The position numbers and the translations under genes were made by a program. The notes beneath the pieces were generated by a model. It was not told the DNA's origin. It searched no databases and saw only the letters and a program-made list of their open reading frames with translations. From JAXMCK01 sp046349395 (GTDB taxonomy: Bacteria; Pseudomonadota; Alphaproteobacteria; Geminicoccales; Geminicoccaceae), in NCBI GenBank assembly GCA_046349395.1, contig JAXMCK010000003.1, positions 62,001 to 126,000 on the forward strand: a stretch of 64,000 nucleotides of DNA, in the 5' to 3' direction. Positions within the stretch are counted from its first letter, which is position 1; every line of letters starts with the position of its first letter. Below, one piece after another: positions 40,690-48,511 of the stretch.

Positions 40690-41260
40690 AGGCTTCGGGG
40701 CGCGGCTGAGGGTTCAGCCTCGCCGCATGGCGTCGAGATCCGGCGCGCTCATGATCTCGTCGGCGGTCGCACTGCCGTTCTCGGTCCCGAGCTTGACCAC
40801 CACCAGCGTGCGGGAGTCGGTCGCCGGGACGGCGCCGATCTCGTAGTCCGTGTCCGTGATGTAGTGCCTGTGCTCCGCTGCCCGCGGATGGCCCACCCCA
40901 TTTGGGCCGTCACTCGCCCAAGACAATCCGAGCGCGGCCCGAGGAGCCAGTGATGGCACGGGTTTACACCACTTGGTGCCGATCGAACGCGGGTGCCACG
41001 GGCCGATATCCCGCGCTGCCCCACCAGCAGCACGGTGTAGCGGTGATGGCTGTGCTGGACGCGCAGTGGGCGAGGTCCGCAGCAGATCGGGGATGGAGGC
41101 GAGAAGATCAGGCAGGACTGCCGATGATCACTTTGCACGTGGACCAGACGGGGTGCAGCACAGCCGGTGCAGGGCTGTCGGCAGATCAATGGGTGAGGTG
41201 TGAAACGAGGAAGTAACGAGGTCGAAAAGACCAAAGAATTCAATCGACTAGGTTCGTTGC
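40690..41260. other. Gene-poor region beside tRNA-Ser, with a possible gene remnant
   Basis: About 570 bases without a convincing intact gene. On the minus strand 40714-40890 encodes a protein-like tail (HYITDTDYEIGAV, ending DLDAMRRG) in an 81-codon frame open to 40959, but the N-terminal part looks random, so it may be the decayed end of a lost gene. The rest (40960-41260) shows no motif I recognise. Confidence 0.45.
40714..40890 (-). pseudogene. Possible C-terminal remnant of a hypothetical protein
   Basis: About 58 codons with protein-like composition (TDTDYEIGAVPATDSRTLVV followed by an acidic tail) lacking a believable start or ribosome site. The upstream in-frame sequence does not look coding. 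It could instead be a very small real gene; no family is recognised. Confidence 0.3.
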
Positions 41261-41354
<94 letters not shown>

Positions 41355-41414
41355 GTCGGGCAGCGTGATAGGGTCGGGTGCGTCCCAAAGTCAACGATTC
41401 GGGCGCGATCGCCC

Positions 41415-42044
41415 TCAGGCGGGGATCTCGGCACCCCGCTGCGGGACGTCGAAACCTTTGCGGACGGCGGGGCGGGCGCGCATCGTGTCGTACCAGCGGC
41501 GGACGTGTGGGAAGTCGTCGAGCTTCACGCCCTGCCAGTCGTAGGGAGCGAGCCAGGGGAAGATCGCCATGTCGGCGATCGTGTACTCGGCGCCGGCGAA
41601 CCATTCATGCTCGGCGAGGCGGCGGTTCATCACACCGTAGAGGCGCTGCGCCTCAGTGCGGAACCAGTCCTCGGCGAAGGGCGCCTTGCCGGGGTTGAAG
41701 CGGAGGAAGTAGTGGGCCCGGCCCAGCATCGGGCCGACGCCGCCCATCTGGAACATGAGCCATTCGAGCGTGGCGTAGCGGGCTGCGGGCTCGGTCGGCA
41801 TGAAGCGGCCGGTCTTCTCGGCGAGGTAGATGAGGATGGCACCGGATTCGAACACGGTCTGGCCGGTGTCGGAATCGCGGATGGCCGGGATCTTGTTGTT
41901 GGGGCTGATGGCGAGGAAGGCCGGATCGAACTGCTGGTCCTTCGAGATGTCGACCGGGTGCACCGTGTAGGGCAGCCCGCACTCCTCCAGCATGATCGAG
42001 ATCTTGCGCCCGTTCGGCGTGGACCAAGTGTAGAGGTCGATCAA
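41415..42044 (-). CDS. Glutathione S-transferase (Nu/YfcG-like)
   Basis: A 209-residue GST. The thioredoxin-fold N-terminal domain has YTWSTPNGRKISIMLEECG, SPNNKIPAI with the cis-Pro and VFESGAILIYLAEK with the glutathione-binding Glu-Ser. The TPNGRK start is that of Nu-class GSTs (YfcG, YghU), which act as disulfide-bond oxidoreductases and glutathione peroxidases. The C-terminal helical domain includes YTIADMAIFPWL. It starts at TTG 42044 with AGGAG upstream, 11 bases after the flavin reductase stop. The pair is probably cotranscribed. Confidence 0.93.
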   Translation of the reverse strand: MIDLYTWSTPNGRKISIMLEECGLPYTVHPVDISKDQQFDPAFLAISPNNKIPAIRDSDTGQTVFESGAILIYLAEKTGRFMPTEPAARYATLEWLMFQMGGVGPMLGRAHYFLRFNPGKAPFAEDWFRTEAQRLYGVMNRRLAEHEWFAGAEYTIADMAIFPWLAPYDWQGVKLDDFPHVRRWYDTMRARPAVRKGFDVPQRGAEIPA

Positions 42045-42055
42045 CGGTGTGCTCC

Positions 42056-42682
42056 TCAGGCTTCGGGCCAGTGCGGGCGGGTCATGGCGAAGATGTCGGT
42101 GACGCGGGCGTACTGGTCGTAACCGAGCCGTGCGATGGCATCGAGACGGCCGATATCGACGCGGCCGTCGACCAGCACGGCATCGTCGATGTGGAAGGCG
42201 ACGATTCGGCCGACGACGATCGTGCAGGGCTCGCCTTCGCCCAGGGCCGTCAGGTCGATGATCTGCTCGGCCACGCATTCGAGCTGGACCGGGCTCGCCG
42301 CCACGCGCGGCGGGCGGACGCGGCGCGAGGGCGCCTTCTCCAGGCCCGCATAGTCGAACTCGTCGATGTGGGAGGGAGCGGAGATCGAGGACCGGTTCAT
42401 CGCCTCGCGCAGCTCGAAGGTCGCCAGATTGGCCACGAACTCGCCGGTCGCCCGGATGTTGCTGACCGAGTCTTTCAGGCCGCCATGGTGCCGCTGCGTG
42501 CCCGAGCTCGAGAAGATCACGCGCGGCGGCGTGTAGGAGACGGCATTGAAGAAGGAGTAGGGGGCGAGGTTCGCCAGCCCCTCGGCGTCGACGGTCGAGA
42601 TCCAGCCGATCGGCCGGGGCACGACTACCGTATTCAGGATGCTCGACGGTGGTGATCCCGCCTCGCCCGGCTCGAAATACAT
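42056..42682 (-). CDS. Flavin reductase-like domain protein
   Basis: A 208-residue FMN-binding split-barrel protein of the flavin reductase family. Residues 19-60 contain VVVPRPIGWISTVDAEGLANLAPYSFFNAVSY, the family's flavin-binding region, followed by PPRVIFSSSGT and DSVSNIRATGEFVANLAT. These proteins reduce free FMN for a partner monooxygenase or act as FMN-dependent oxidoreductases. It is immediately upstream of the GST gene. No monooxygenase is adjacent, so the partner is unknown. Confidence 0.92.
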   Translation of the reverse strand: MYFEPGEAGSPPSSILNTVVVPRPIGWISTVDAEGLANLAPYSFFNAVSYTPPRVIFSSSGTQRHHGGLKDSVSNIRATGEFVANLATFELREAMNRSSISAPSHIDEFDYAGLEKAPSRRVRPPRVAASPVQLECVAEQIIDLTALGEGEPCTIVVGRIVAFHIDDAVLVDGRVDIGRLDAIARLGYDQYARVTDIFAMTRPHWPEA

Positions 42683-42771
42683 GGCGCAAGTCCCGCGTTC
42701 GTCGGAGCAGCGGTGTCACGCGCCGCGCATCGTTCCAAGGCAAGAATTAAGTCGGGAGCGCTAGGGAAAAA

Positions 42772-42889
42772 GGGACTCGACATGGGGGTCGCGAGGTCCC
42801 ATATGCGGCCCTCCTTTCAGCACAACCTATGCACTGCGGCACGCGCGGCGGCGGATGGCTGATTTCTTGGCTCCTAAGGGGTTGGGAGG
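42772..42889 (+). promoter_or_regulatory. Possible structured leader of the ornithine-type decarboxylase gene
   Basis: In the 212-base gap before the decarboxylase start, GGGAC (42772-42776) can pair with GTCCC (42796-42800), extended inward by TCG/CGA. CCTCC at 42810-42814 can pair with the ribosome site GGAGG at 42885-42889 and so could hide it. Alphaproteobacterial speF genes are known to carry regulatory leader RNAs. I cannot match the consensus by eye, so this stays tentative. Confidence 0.3.
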
Positions 42890-42894
42890 TCGGT

Positions 42895-44067
42895 ATGGTC
42901 CAGTCCTACGGCAGCGCCGCGGCGTTGCTCTCTGCTCGCTCTCCGGTTGATCCGGTCGTCTGCCTCCGTCCACACCTGATCGTGGCGCGGGCGCGGAGCA
43001 TCGTCGCCGCCTTTCCGGGCGACGTGCTCTACGCCGTGAAGTGCAACGACACGCCGGAAGTGATCCGGTCCCTGTGGCAGGGCGGCGTCCGGCAGTACGA
43101 CACGGCGTCCATCGGTGAGATCCGGGCGATCCGCGCCTTGCTGCCCGATGCCATGTGCCACTTCATGCACCCCGTGAAGAGCATGGAGGCGATCGCCGAG
43201 GCCTATTTCCGCCACGGCGTGCGCCGCTTCGTCTTCGACCATGCCGACGAGCTGACGAAGATCATGGCCGCCACCGGCTGTGCCGAGGACCTCGAGCTGT
43301 TCGTCCGCCTCGCCGTGCCGAACGAGGGGGCCCTGCTCTCGCTCACCGGCAAGTTCGGGGTCGGCGTCGACGAGGCGGCGGCCCTCGTCCGCGCCGCCCG
43401 CACCCATGCCCGCGAGGTCGGAATCACCTTCCATGTCGGCTCGCAGTGCGTCAGCACGGCGGCCTTCGAGAAGGCGATCGGGCTCGTGGCCGAGGTCGTC
43501 GAGCAGGTGGGGCCGGTCGACCATCTGGATGTCGGCGGGGGCTTCCCGGCGCAGTACCGGGGCGACGAGCCGGCCTTCGGCGAGTTCGTCGCCACGATCC
43601 GGCGGGCGACGAAGCGGCACGGGCTGCGCTGCCGACTGCAGTGCGAGCCGGGCCGGGCGCTGGTCGCGGACGGTGCGTCCGTGCTGGCACGGGTCGAGCT
43701 GCGGCGGGGGACGAGCCTCTACCTCAACGACGGCGTGTACGGGAACCTGGCCGAGCTGAAGTGGATCGGCCCGCATTTCCCGATGCGGCTCGTCCGCGAG
43801 GATGCGGCCGTCGACGCCAAGGACGGGTTCGACCTGTTCGGGCCGACCTGCGACAGCATCGACAGCATGCCGGGGCCGCACTGGCTTCCGCTCGACACCG
43901 ACGACGGCGACTGGATCGAGGTCGGCATGATGGGTGCCTACTCGAACGCGCTGAAGACCCGCTTCAATGGCTTCAGCAGCGATCCGGTCGCCATCGTCCA
44001 TGACGAGGGCTGGTACCTGCAGGACGGTGCCGACGAGGGCGAGCGGCGGATCGCCAAGGCGGCCTGA
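42895..44067 (+). CDS. Type III PLP-dependent decarboxylase (ornithine/lysine decarboxylase-like)
   Basis: A 390-residue alanine-racemase-fold decarboxylase, forming putrescine or cadaverine from ornithine or lysine. The PLP Lys lies in VLYAVKCNDTP (about 40-50), HVGSQC binds the cofactor region, GGGFPAQY is the phosphate loop, CEPGRALVADG follows, and FGPTCDSID holds the catalytic Cys contributed across the dimer interface. Start ATG 42895 has GGGAGG five bases upstream. Ornithine is the likely substrate by family, but lysine and diaminopimelate relatives exist. It converges with the GcvT-like gene. Confidence 0.92.
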   Translation: MVQSYGSAAALLSARSPVDPVVCLRPHLIVARARSIVAAFPGDVLYAVKCNDTPEVIRSLWQGGVRQYDTASIGEIRAIRALLPDAMCHFMHPVKSMEAIAEAYFRHGVRRFVFDHADELTKIMAATGCAEDLELFVRLAVPNEGALLSLTGKFGVGVDEAAALVRAARTHAREVGITFHVGSQCVSTAAFEKAIGLVAEVVEQVGPVDHLDVGGGFPAQYRGDEPAFGEFVATIRRATKRHGLRCRLQCEPGRALVADGASVLARVELRRGTSLYLNDGVYGNLAELKWIGPHFPMRLVREDAAVDAKDGFDLFGPTCDSIDSMPGPHWLPLDTDDGDWIEVGMMGAYSNALKTRFNGFSSDPVAIVHDEGWYLQDGADEGERRIAKAA

Positions 44068-44104
44068 CGTCGACCCGGCGGCCCGTCGGGTTCGGCTGCG
44101 CCGG

Positions 44105-45271
44105 TCAAGGGATGCTCGTGGCGAGGCCCCTCGGGATCCGCTTCTCGGTGTCGTAGAAGGGAAGGTCGACGACCTCGCAGCCGAGGTCGTCACCGTCTGC
44201 CGTCGTCGTGGTCAGCCTTTGCCCGACCCAGTTCCCCGGCGTGTCGAACCGGGCATAGCCGATGCCGGCCTGGAGATAGGGTGACCAGGCGCCGGCGGTC
44301 ACGTGGCCGACGATGCCGTCACCGTCCCTGATCGGCTGGCGATAGCCGGGCGCCGCGTCGGGACATTTCACCCCGAACAGTCGCTTGCCGCGGTCCGCCT
44401 CCAGCAGCGCCGCACGACCGATGAACTGCTCCTTCCCCAGGTCGACGAAGCCGCCGAGGCCCGCCTCGAACGGCGTCATCGAGAGGTCGAAGTCGGTCCC
44501 GTTGTCGAGGATGCCGGCCTCGATGCGGCGGATACCCATCGAGGCGATGCTGCCGACCACCATCCCATGCGGCCGGCCGGCGGAAACGAGGTGATCCCAG
44601 AGCGCACCGCAGTCCGTCGCCGGCCCCAGGGTGTAGATCTCGTAGCCCAGCTCACCGGTCCAGCCGGTGCGCGACACGTAGACTTCCTGCCCGGCGATCT
44701 CGACGAAGCCCGCATGGAAGTATCCCATCCGCTCGTCGACGGCACCGGCCGACGCTGCCCGCAGGATCGCCGGCGAGGTCGGTCCCTGGATCTGGAGGAC
44801 CCATGCGTGGGGGTCGATGACGGTGACGTCGAAGCCCGCGCTGTGGGCCAGAAGCCAGGTCTCGAGGGCACCGTCCGGCTGGACGTACCAGTACCGGCGC
44901 TCGCCGAGCCTGAAGAGGATTCCGTCCATGAACAGGTGCCCGCGGTGGGTGCAGGCGATGCAGTATCGCCCGCGACCCACTTTCAGGTCGCTGACCCGGC
45001 GGGCGAAGACATGGTCGAGGAATCGCTCGGCGTCCGGTCCGGAGATCTCGACCGGCCGTTCCGGCACGTCGTAGAGCACGGCCCGGCGCCGCAGCGCCCA
45101 ATAGGCCGCCTCGACATCCTCGCCGTTGAAGACGCTGTAGTACCGGCCCGCATACACGCCCATCACCGTCTCCGGCGTCAGCCAGCGGTCCTGGAAGGGC
45201 GAGGTCTCGAAGCGGCGGGCGCTGACCCGAACCGTCGTTCGCGCGTCGGAGTGGATGCAGTTGCTCGTCAT
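44105..45271 (-). CDS. Glycine-cleavage T-protein (GcvT)-family folate-dependent methyltransferase
   Basis: A 388-residue aminomethyltransferase-fold protein. Recognisable pieces are AVLYDVPERPVEISGPDAERFLDHVF, the QIQGPTSPAIL strand, TGWTGELGYEIYT and GIRRIEAGILDNGTD, ending in the GcvT_C barrel with LFGVKC and a GHVTAGAWSP segment. The family moves one-carbon units from amines or sulfonium compounds to tetrahydrofolate; it includes GcvT, dimethylglycine and sarcosine enzymes and DMSP demethylase, and which one this is cannot be told. It is not next to gcvH or gcvP, so a catabolic demethylase is more likely than glycine cleavage. A LysR gene lies divergent, 104 bases away. Confidence 0.88.
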   Translation of the reverse strand: MTSNCIHSDARTTVRVSARRFETSPFQDRWLTPETVMGVYAGRYYSVFNGEDVEAAYWALRRRAVLYDVPERPVEISGPDAERFLDHVFARRVSDLKVGRGRYCIACTHRGHLFMDGILFRLGERRYWYVQPDGALETWLLAHSAGFDVTVIDPHAWVLQIQGPTSPAILRAASAGAVDERMGYFHAGFVEIAGQEVYVSRTGWTGELGYEIYTLGPATDCGALWDHLVSAGRPHGMVVGSIASMGIRRIEAGILDNGTDFDLSMTPFEAGLGGFVDLGKEQFIGRAALLEADRGKRLFGVKCPDAAPGYRQPIRDGDGIVGHVTAGAWSPYLQAGIGYARFDTPGNWVGQRLTTTTADGDDLGCEVVDLPFYDTEKRIPRGLATSIP

Positions 45272-45350
45272 GGTGCCGCCGACTGTCCGTGGGTCGCCTC
45301 CGGATGCTACGGCGACGGTGCTGCCGGACGAGTCATTTGATCGATGTGCA

Positions 45351-45371
45351 GAGGTAAGATAATCTTACCTC
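45351..45371. promoter_or_regulatory. Perfect 21-base palindrome, probable LysR operator
   Basis: GAGGTAAGAT (45351-45360) and ATCTTACCTC (45362-45371) are exact inverted repeats around one central A. Inside is T-N11-A (45355-45367), the LysR-type consensus core. It ends four bases before the LysR ATG and occupies the place of its ribosome site, so binding should strongly autorepress as well as act on the divergent GcvT-like gene. Confidence 0.78.
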
Positions 45372-45375
45372 CGGC

Positions 45376-46323
45376 ATGAACAGATGGATGCCGTCGCTCA
45401 ACGCGCTGCGGGCCTTCGAGGTCACCTGCCGACACCTGAACTATGTGCGGGCCGCCGAAGAGCTTCGGGTGACGCCGGCCGCCGTGAAGCAGCTCGTGCG
45501 CAGCCTCGAACAGGCCTTGGACATCGAGCTCGTCCTGCGCAGCGGACGCGGCGTCGTCATCACGGCGGCGGGTCAGGCCGGTCTCGACGAGCTGACCGGC
45601 GGGTTCAGGCTGATTCAGCAGGCCGTCGGCCGGATGCGCGCCCATCAGGCCCGGCGGCGCCTGATCGTGTCGGTCGAGCCTTCCTTCGCCACGGCGTGGC
45701 TCGTTCCGCGGCTGGAACGCTTCCGCGGCGGCAATCCCGACATCGATGTCCTGATCGATTCCTCGCTGCAGCTCGTCGATCTCGCGAAGAATGCGGCCGA
45801 CATCGCGGTCCGGTTCGGCGCACCACCCGGCGAGGGTCTTGTGGTCGAACGGCTGTTCGACGAGCGGCTGTGCGCGTTCTGCAGCCCATCCCTGACCAGG
45901 GGTGTCCAACGCCTGCGCCGGCTCGATGACCTGGCGCGCGCGACGCTGCTGCACTGGGACATGTCCGCCCTGACCTGGGCCGCCGTCACCCGGAAGTGGA
46001 TGGAGTGGCGGGTCTGGCTGGAGATGGTTGGTGCCACGCAGGTCGACTGGCGCCGCGGCGTCCGCTTCAGCGACTACAACCTCGCCGTACAGGCGGCGAT
46101 CGCGGGCCAGGGCGTGGTGCTCGGCAGCCTGCCGATCCTCCGCGATCTGGTCGAGGCGCGGCTCCTGGTCCGCCCCTTCGCCGCGTGCGTCGAGACCGGC
46201 ATCGGCTACGATATCGTAGCCACCCCGGAGGCCCTGGAACGGCCTGAGGTGCACAGCTTCGTCGAGTGGATCAGGGCGGAAGCAGACCTCGCCAAGACCG
46301 CTGCCGCGCAACGAACCGGATGA
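45376..46323 (+). CDS. LysR family transcriptional regulator (GcvA-like)
   Basis: A 315-residue LTTR. The HTH is at the N-terminus: LNALRAFEVTCRHLNYVRAAEELRVTPAAVKQLVRSLE, with the GcvA-like pattern of VTPAAVKQ. The effector domain starts near residue 90 (LIVSVEPSFATAWLVPRL). There is no classical Shine-Dalgarno; the bases before the ATG are part of the palindrome. It is divergent from a GcvT-family gene and probably controls it in response to the methylated substrate or its product. It converges with the acyl-ACP synthetase gene 16 bases away. Confidence 0.94.
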   Translation: MNRWMPSLNALRAFEVTCRHLNYVRAAEELRVTPAAVKQLVRSLEQALDIELVLRSGRGVVITAAGQAGLDELTGGFRLIQQAVGRMRAHQARRRLIVSVEPSFATAWLVPRLERFRGGNPDIDVLIDSSLQLVDLAKNAADIAVRFGAPPGEGLVVERLFDERLCAFCSPSLTRGVQRLRRLDDLARATLLHWDMSALTWAAVTRKWMEWRVWLEMVGATQVDWRRGVRFSDYNLAVQAAIAGQGVVLGSLPILRDLVEARLLVRPFAACVETGIGYDIVATPEALERPEVHSFVEWIRAEADLAKTAAAQRTG

Positions 46324-46339
46324 AGGCGCGCGGCGCTGC

Positions 46340-48511
46340 CTACGCCGCCTTCAGGTAGGAGGTCACCACCTTCTGCACCGCCGGGTAGTCCGTCTTGCCG
46401 GTGCCCAGCAGCGGCAGCTTCGGCATGTGGACGATCTCGCCCGGGACCATCAGCTCGGTCATGCCGCGCGCCCGGGCGGCGGCGACGAGGTCGGCGCGCT
46501 CCAGCTTCTCGTCGGTCGTGACGAGGACGAGGCGCTCGCCCTTGCGCGGATCGGGCAGGCTGACGACGGCATGCGTGGCCTCGGGGCGGATGGCGGCGAC
46601 GAGGCTCTCGACGGCGGCGAGGCTCACCATCTCGCCGCCGATCTTGGCGAAGCGCTTGGCCCGGCCGACGATGGTGACGAAGCCCGCCGCGTCGACCGTG
46701 ACGATGTCGCCCGTATCGTACCAGCCGTCCTCCGGCGCCTGCAGCACGCCGGGCTCATCGAACAGCAGGTAGCCCAGCATGATGTTGGGCCCCTTGAGGT
46801 GCAGCCGGCCGCCCTCCTCCAGGCCCGCCACCGGCTCCAGCCGGTACTCGATGCCGGGCAGGAAGCGGCCGACAGTGCCGTCCTTGTAGAACATCGGCGT
46901 GTTGATCGAGACGACGGGGGCCGTCTCGGTCGTGCCGTAGCCCATCAGGATGCGAATGCCGAACTTGTCGAACCAGAGCCGCTGCGTCTCCTCCTGGATC
47001 GCCTCGGCCCCGGCGAAGGCGTAGCGCAGCGAGCGGAAATCGTACGGGTCGCCCGCCTTGCCGTAGCCCTTCAGGAAGGCGTTGGTGCCGTAGATGATCG
47101 TGGAATCGGTGTCGTAAACGAGCGTCGGCACGATCCGGTAATGCAGCGGCGAGGGGTACATGTAGACCTTCACCCCGCCCAGCATCGGCAGCAGCATCGC
47201 CCCTGTCAGGCCGAAGCTGTGGAAGATCGGCAGGGCGTTGAAGCAGCGGTCGAGCTGGTTGAAGTCGACGCGCGCCGCCACCTGGATGCAGTTCGAGATC
47301 AGGTTGCGGTGACTGAGGACCACACCCTTGGGTCGTCCCTCGGAGCCCGAGGTGAAGAGGACGACGGCGGGGTCGTCGCGCTTCACGCCGATCGCATCGT
47401 GGACGGACCTGGCGCGCTGGGCGTCGATCATGCCGCGGAGCTTGTCGGCGAGACCGATCGTCGGTCGCAGCTGCTCCAGCCAGATCATCTCGGCATGGGT
47501 GCCGATGGCGGCCATCAAGGGCTGCAGCTTGGCGCGCTCGACGAACTCGATGGACGAGATCACGCGGCGAAGCTGCGCCGTCATGACGGCGGCTTCCACG
47601 TTGGCCGGGCCGGCCGAGAAGTTCAGCATCGCCGGGACGCGGCCGAAGGCCTGTAGTGCCCAAAAGACGACCGCCGCCGCGTTCACGTTCGGCATCAGCA
47701 CGCCGACGCGTTCGCCGGGCTCGGTGACGGCCGCGAGCTTGCGGCCCAGCACCAGTGCTGCGACCACGAGCTTGGCGTAGCTCAGCTCCTGGCCGCTAGT
47801 GTCGGCCAGCACCGGATAGCGCCTGCCGTGCCGCCAGCGGGCGCGGAGCAGCGACTGGAACAGCGTGTCGCCCCAGTCGGACGTGCGGTACACCATGTCG
47901 GACATGATGTCGTAGAGCTGCCGGCTGGCGACCGCACGGCGTTCCTTGCCCTTGATCGCCGGATCGATGTCGAGCTTCACCGGCGGGCGGATCTTGATCC
48001 GGATCTTGGGCGCCCAGTGCAGCTTCACCTGCCCGCGGCGCATCCAGCTGAAGGCCTTGCTCGTCTCCGGCCCGTCGAGGCGGACGGGCACGATGCAGGC
48101 ACCGGTGCGATCGGCGATGTAGGCGGGACCGGCATAGATCTTCATGAGAGCACCGGTGACGCTGATCCGGCCTTCCGGGAAGATCACGCAGGGCTGGCCC
48201 TCGTTGACCTTCGAGATCAGCGTCTTCATCGCCATCGGGTTGGTGGGGTCGATGGCGAACAGGTTGGCCGTCTTGAGGAACGGCCGCACGAACCATTTCT
48301 GCGCCTGCTGCGTGTTGATGGCGATGACCGGCACGCGCTTCATCACCGAGAAGATGAGCGCTCCGTCGAGGTAGGAGACGTGGTTGACGACGACGAGCGT
48401 CTTCGTCCCCGGCGGCACCTTCTCCAGATGCTCCAGGCCTTCGACCTCGTAGCGGTAGATCAGGCGGAAGAGGAACCGGAAGATGCCCTGCAGCAGGCGC
48501 GTGCCGTTCAT
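46340..48511 (-). CDS. Bifunctional acyltransferase / acyl-ACP synthetase (Aas-like)
   Basis: A 723-residue fusion. Residues about 1-200 are a PlsC-type acyltransferase with HVSYLD (HX4D, 44-49) and FPEGRISVTG. Residues about 215-720 are an AMP-forming acyl ligase with VLFTSGSEGRPKGV (about 385), GYGTTETAP, GWYDTGDIV and a C-terminal LLGTGKTDY that supplies the catalytic Lys. E. coli Aas reacylates lysophosphatidylethanolamine with fatty acids at the inner membrane. The gene starts by ATGA overlap with the ipdC stop, so the two are translationally coupled. Confidence 0.93.
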   Translation of the reverse strand: MNGTRLLQGIFRFLFRLIYRYEVEGLEHLEKVPPGTKTLVVVNHVSYLDGALIFSVMKRVPVIAINTQQAQKWFVRPFLKTANLFAIDPTNPMAMKTLISKVNEGQPCVIFPEGRISVTGALMKIYAGPAYIADRTGACIVPVRLDGPETSKAFSWMRRGQVKLHWAPKIRIKIRPPVKLDIDPAIKGKERRAVASRQLYDIMSDMVYRTSDWGDTLFQSLLRARWRHGRRYPVLADTSGQELSYAKLVVAALVLGRKLAAVTEPGERVGVLMPNVNAAAVVFWALQAFGRVPAMLNFSAGPANVEAAVMTAQLRRVISSIEFVERAKLQPLMAAIGTHAEMIWLEQLRPTIGLADKLRGMIDAQRARSVHDAIGVKRDDPAVVLFTSGSEGRPKGVVLSHRNLISNCIQVAARVDFNQLDRCFNALPIFHSFGLTGAMLLPMLGGVKVYMYPSPLHYRIVPTLVYDTDSTIIYGTNAFLKGYGKAGDPYDFRSLRYAFAGAEAIQEETQRLWFDKFGIRILMGYGTTETAPVVSINTPMFYKDGTVGRFLPGIEYRLEPVAGLEEGGRLHLKGPNIMLGYLLFDEPGVLQAPEDGWYDTGDIVTVDAAGFVTIVGRAKRFAKIGGEMVSLAAVESLVAAIRPEATHAVVSLPDPRKGERLVLVTTDEKLERADLVAAARARGMTELMVPGEIVHMPKLPLLGTGKTDYPAVQKVVTSYLKAA

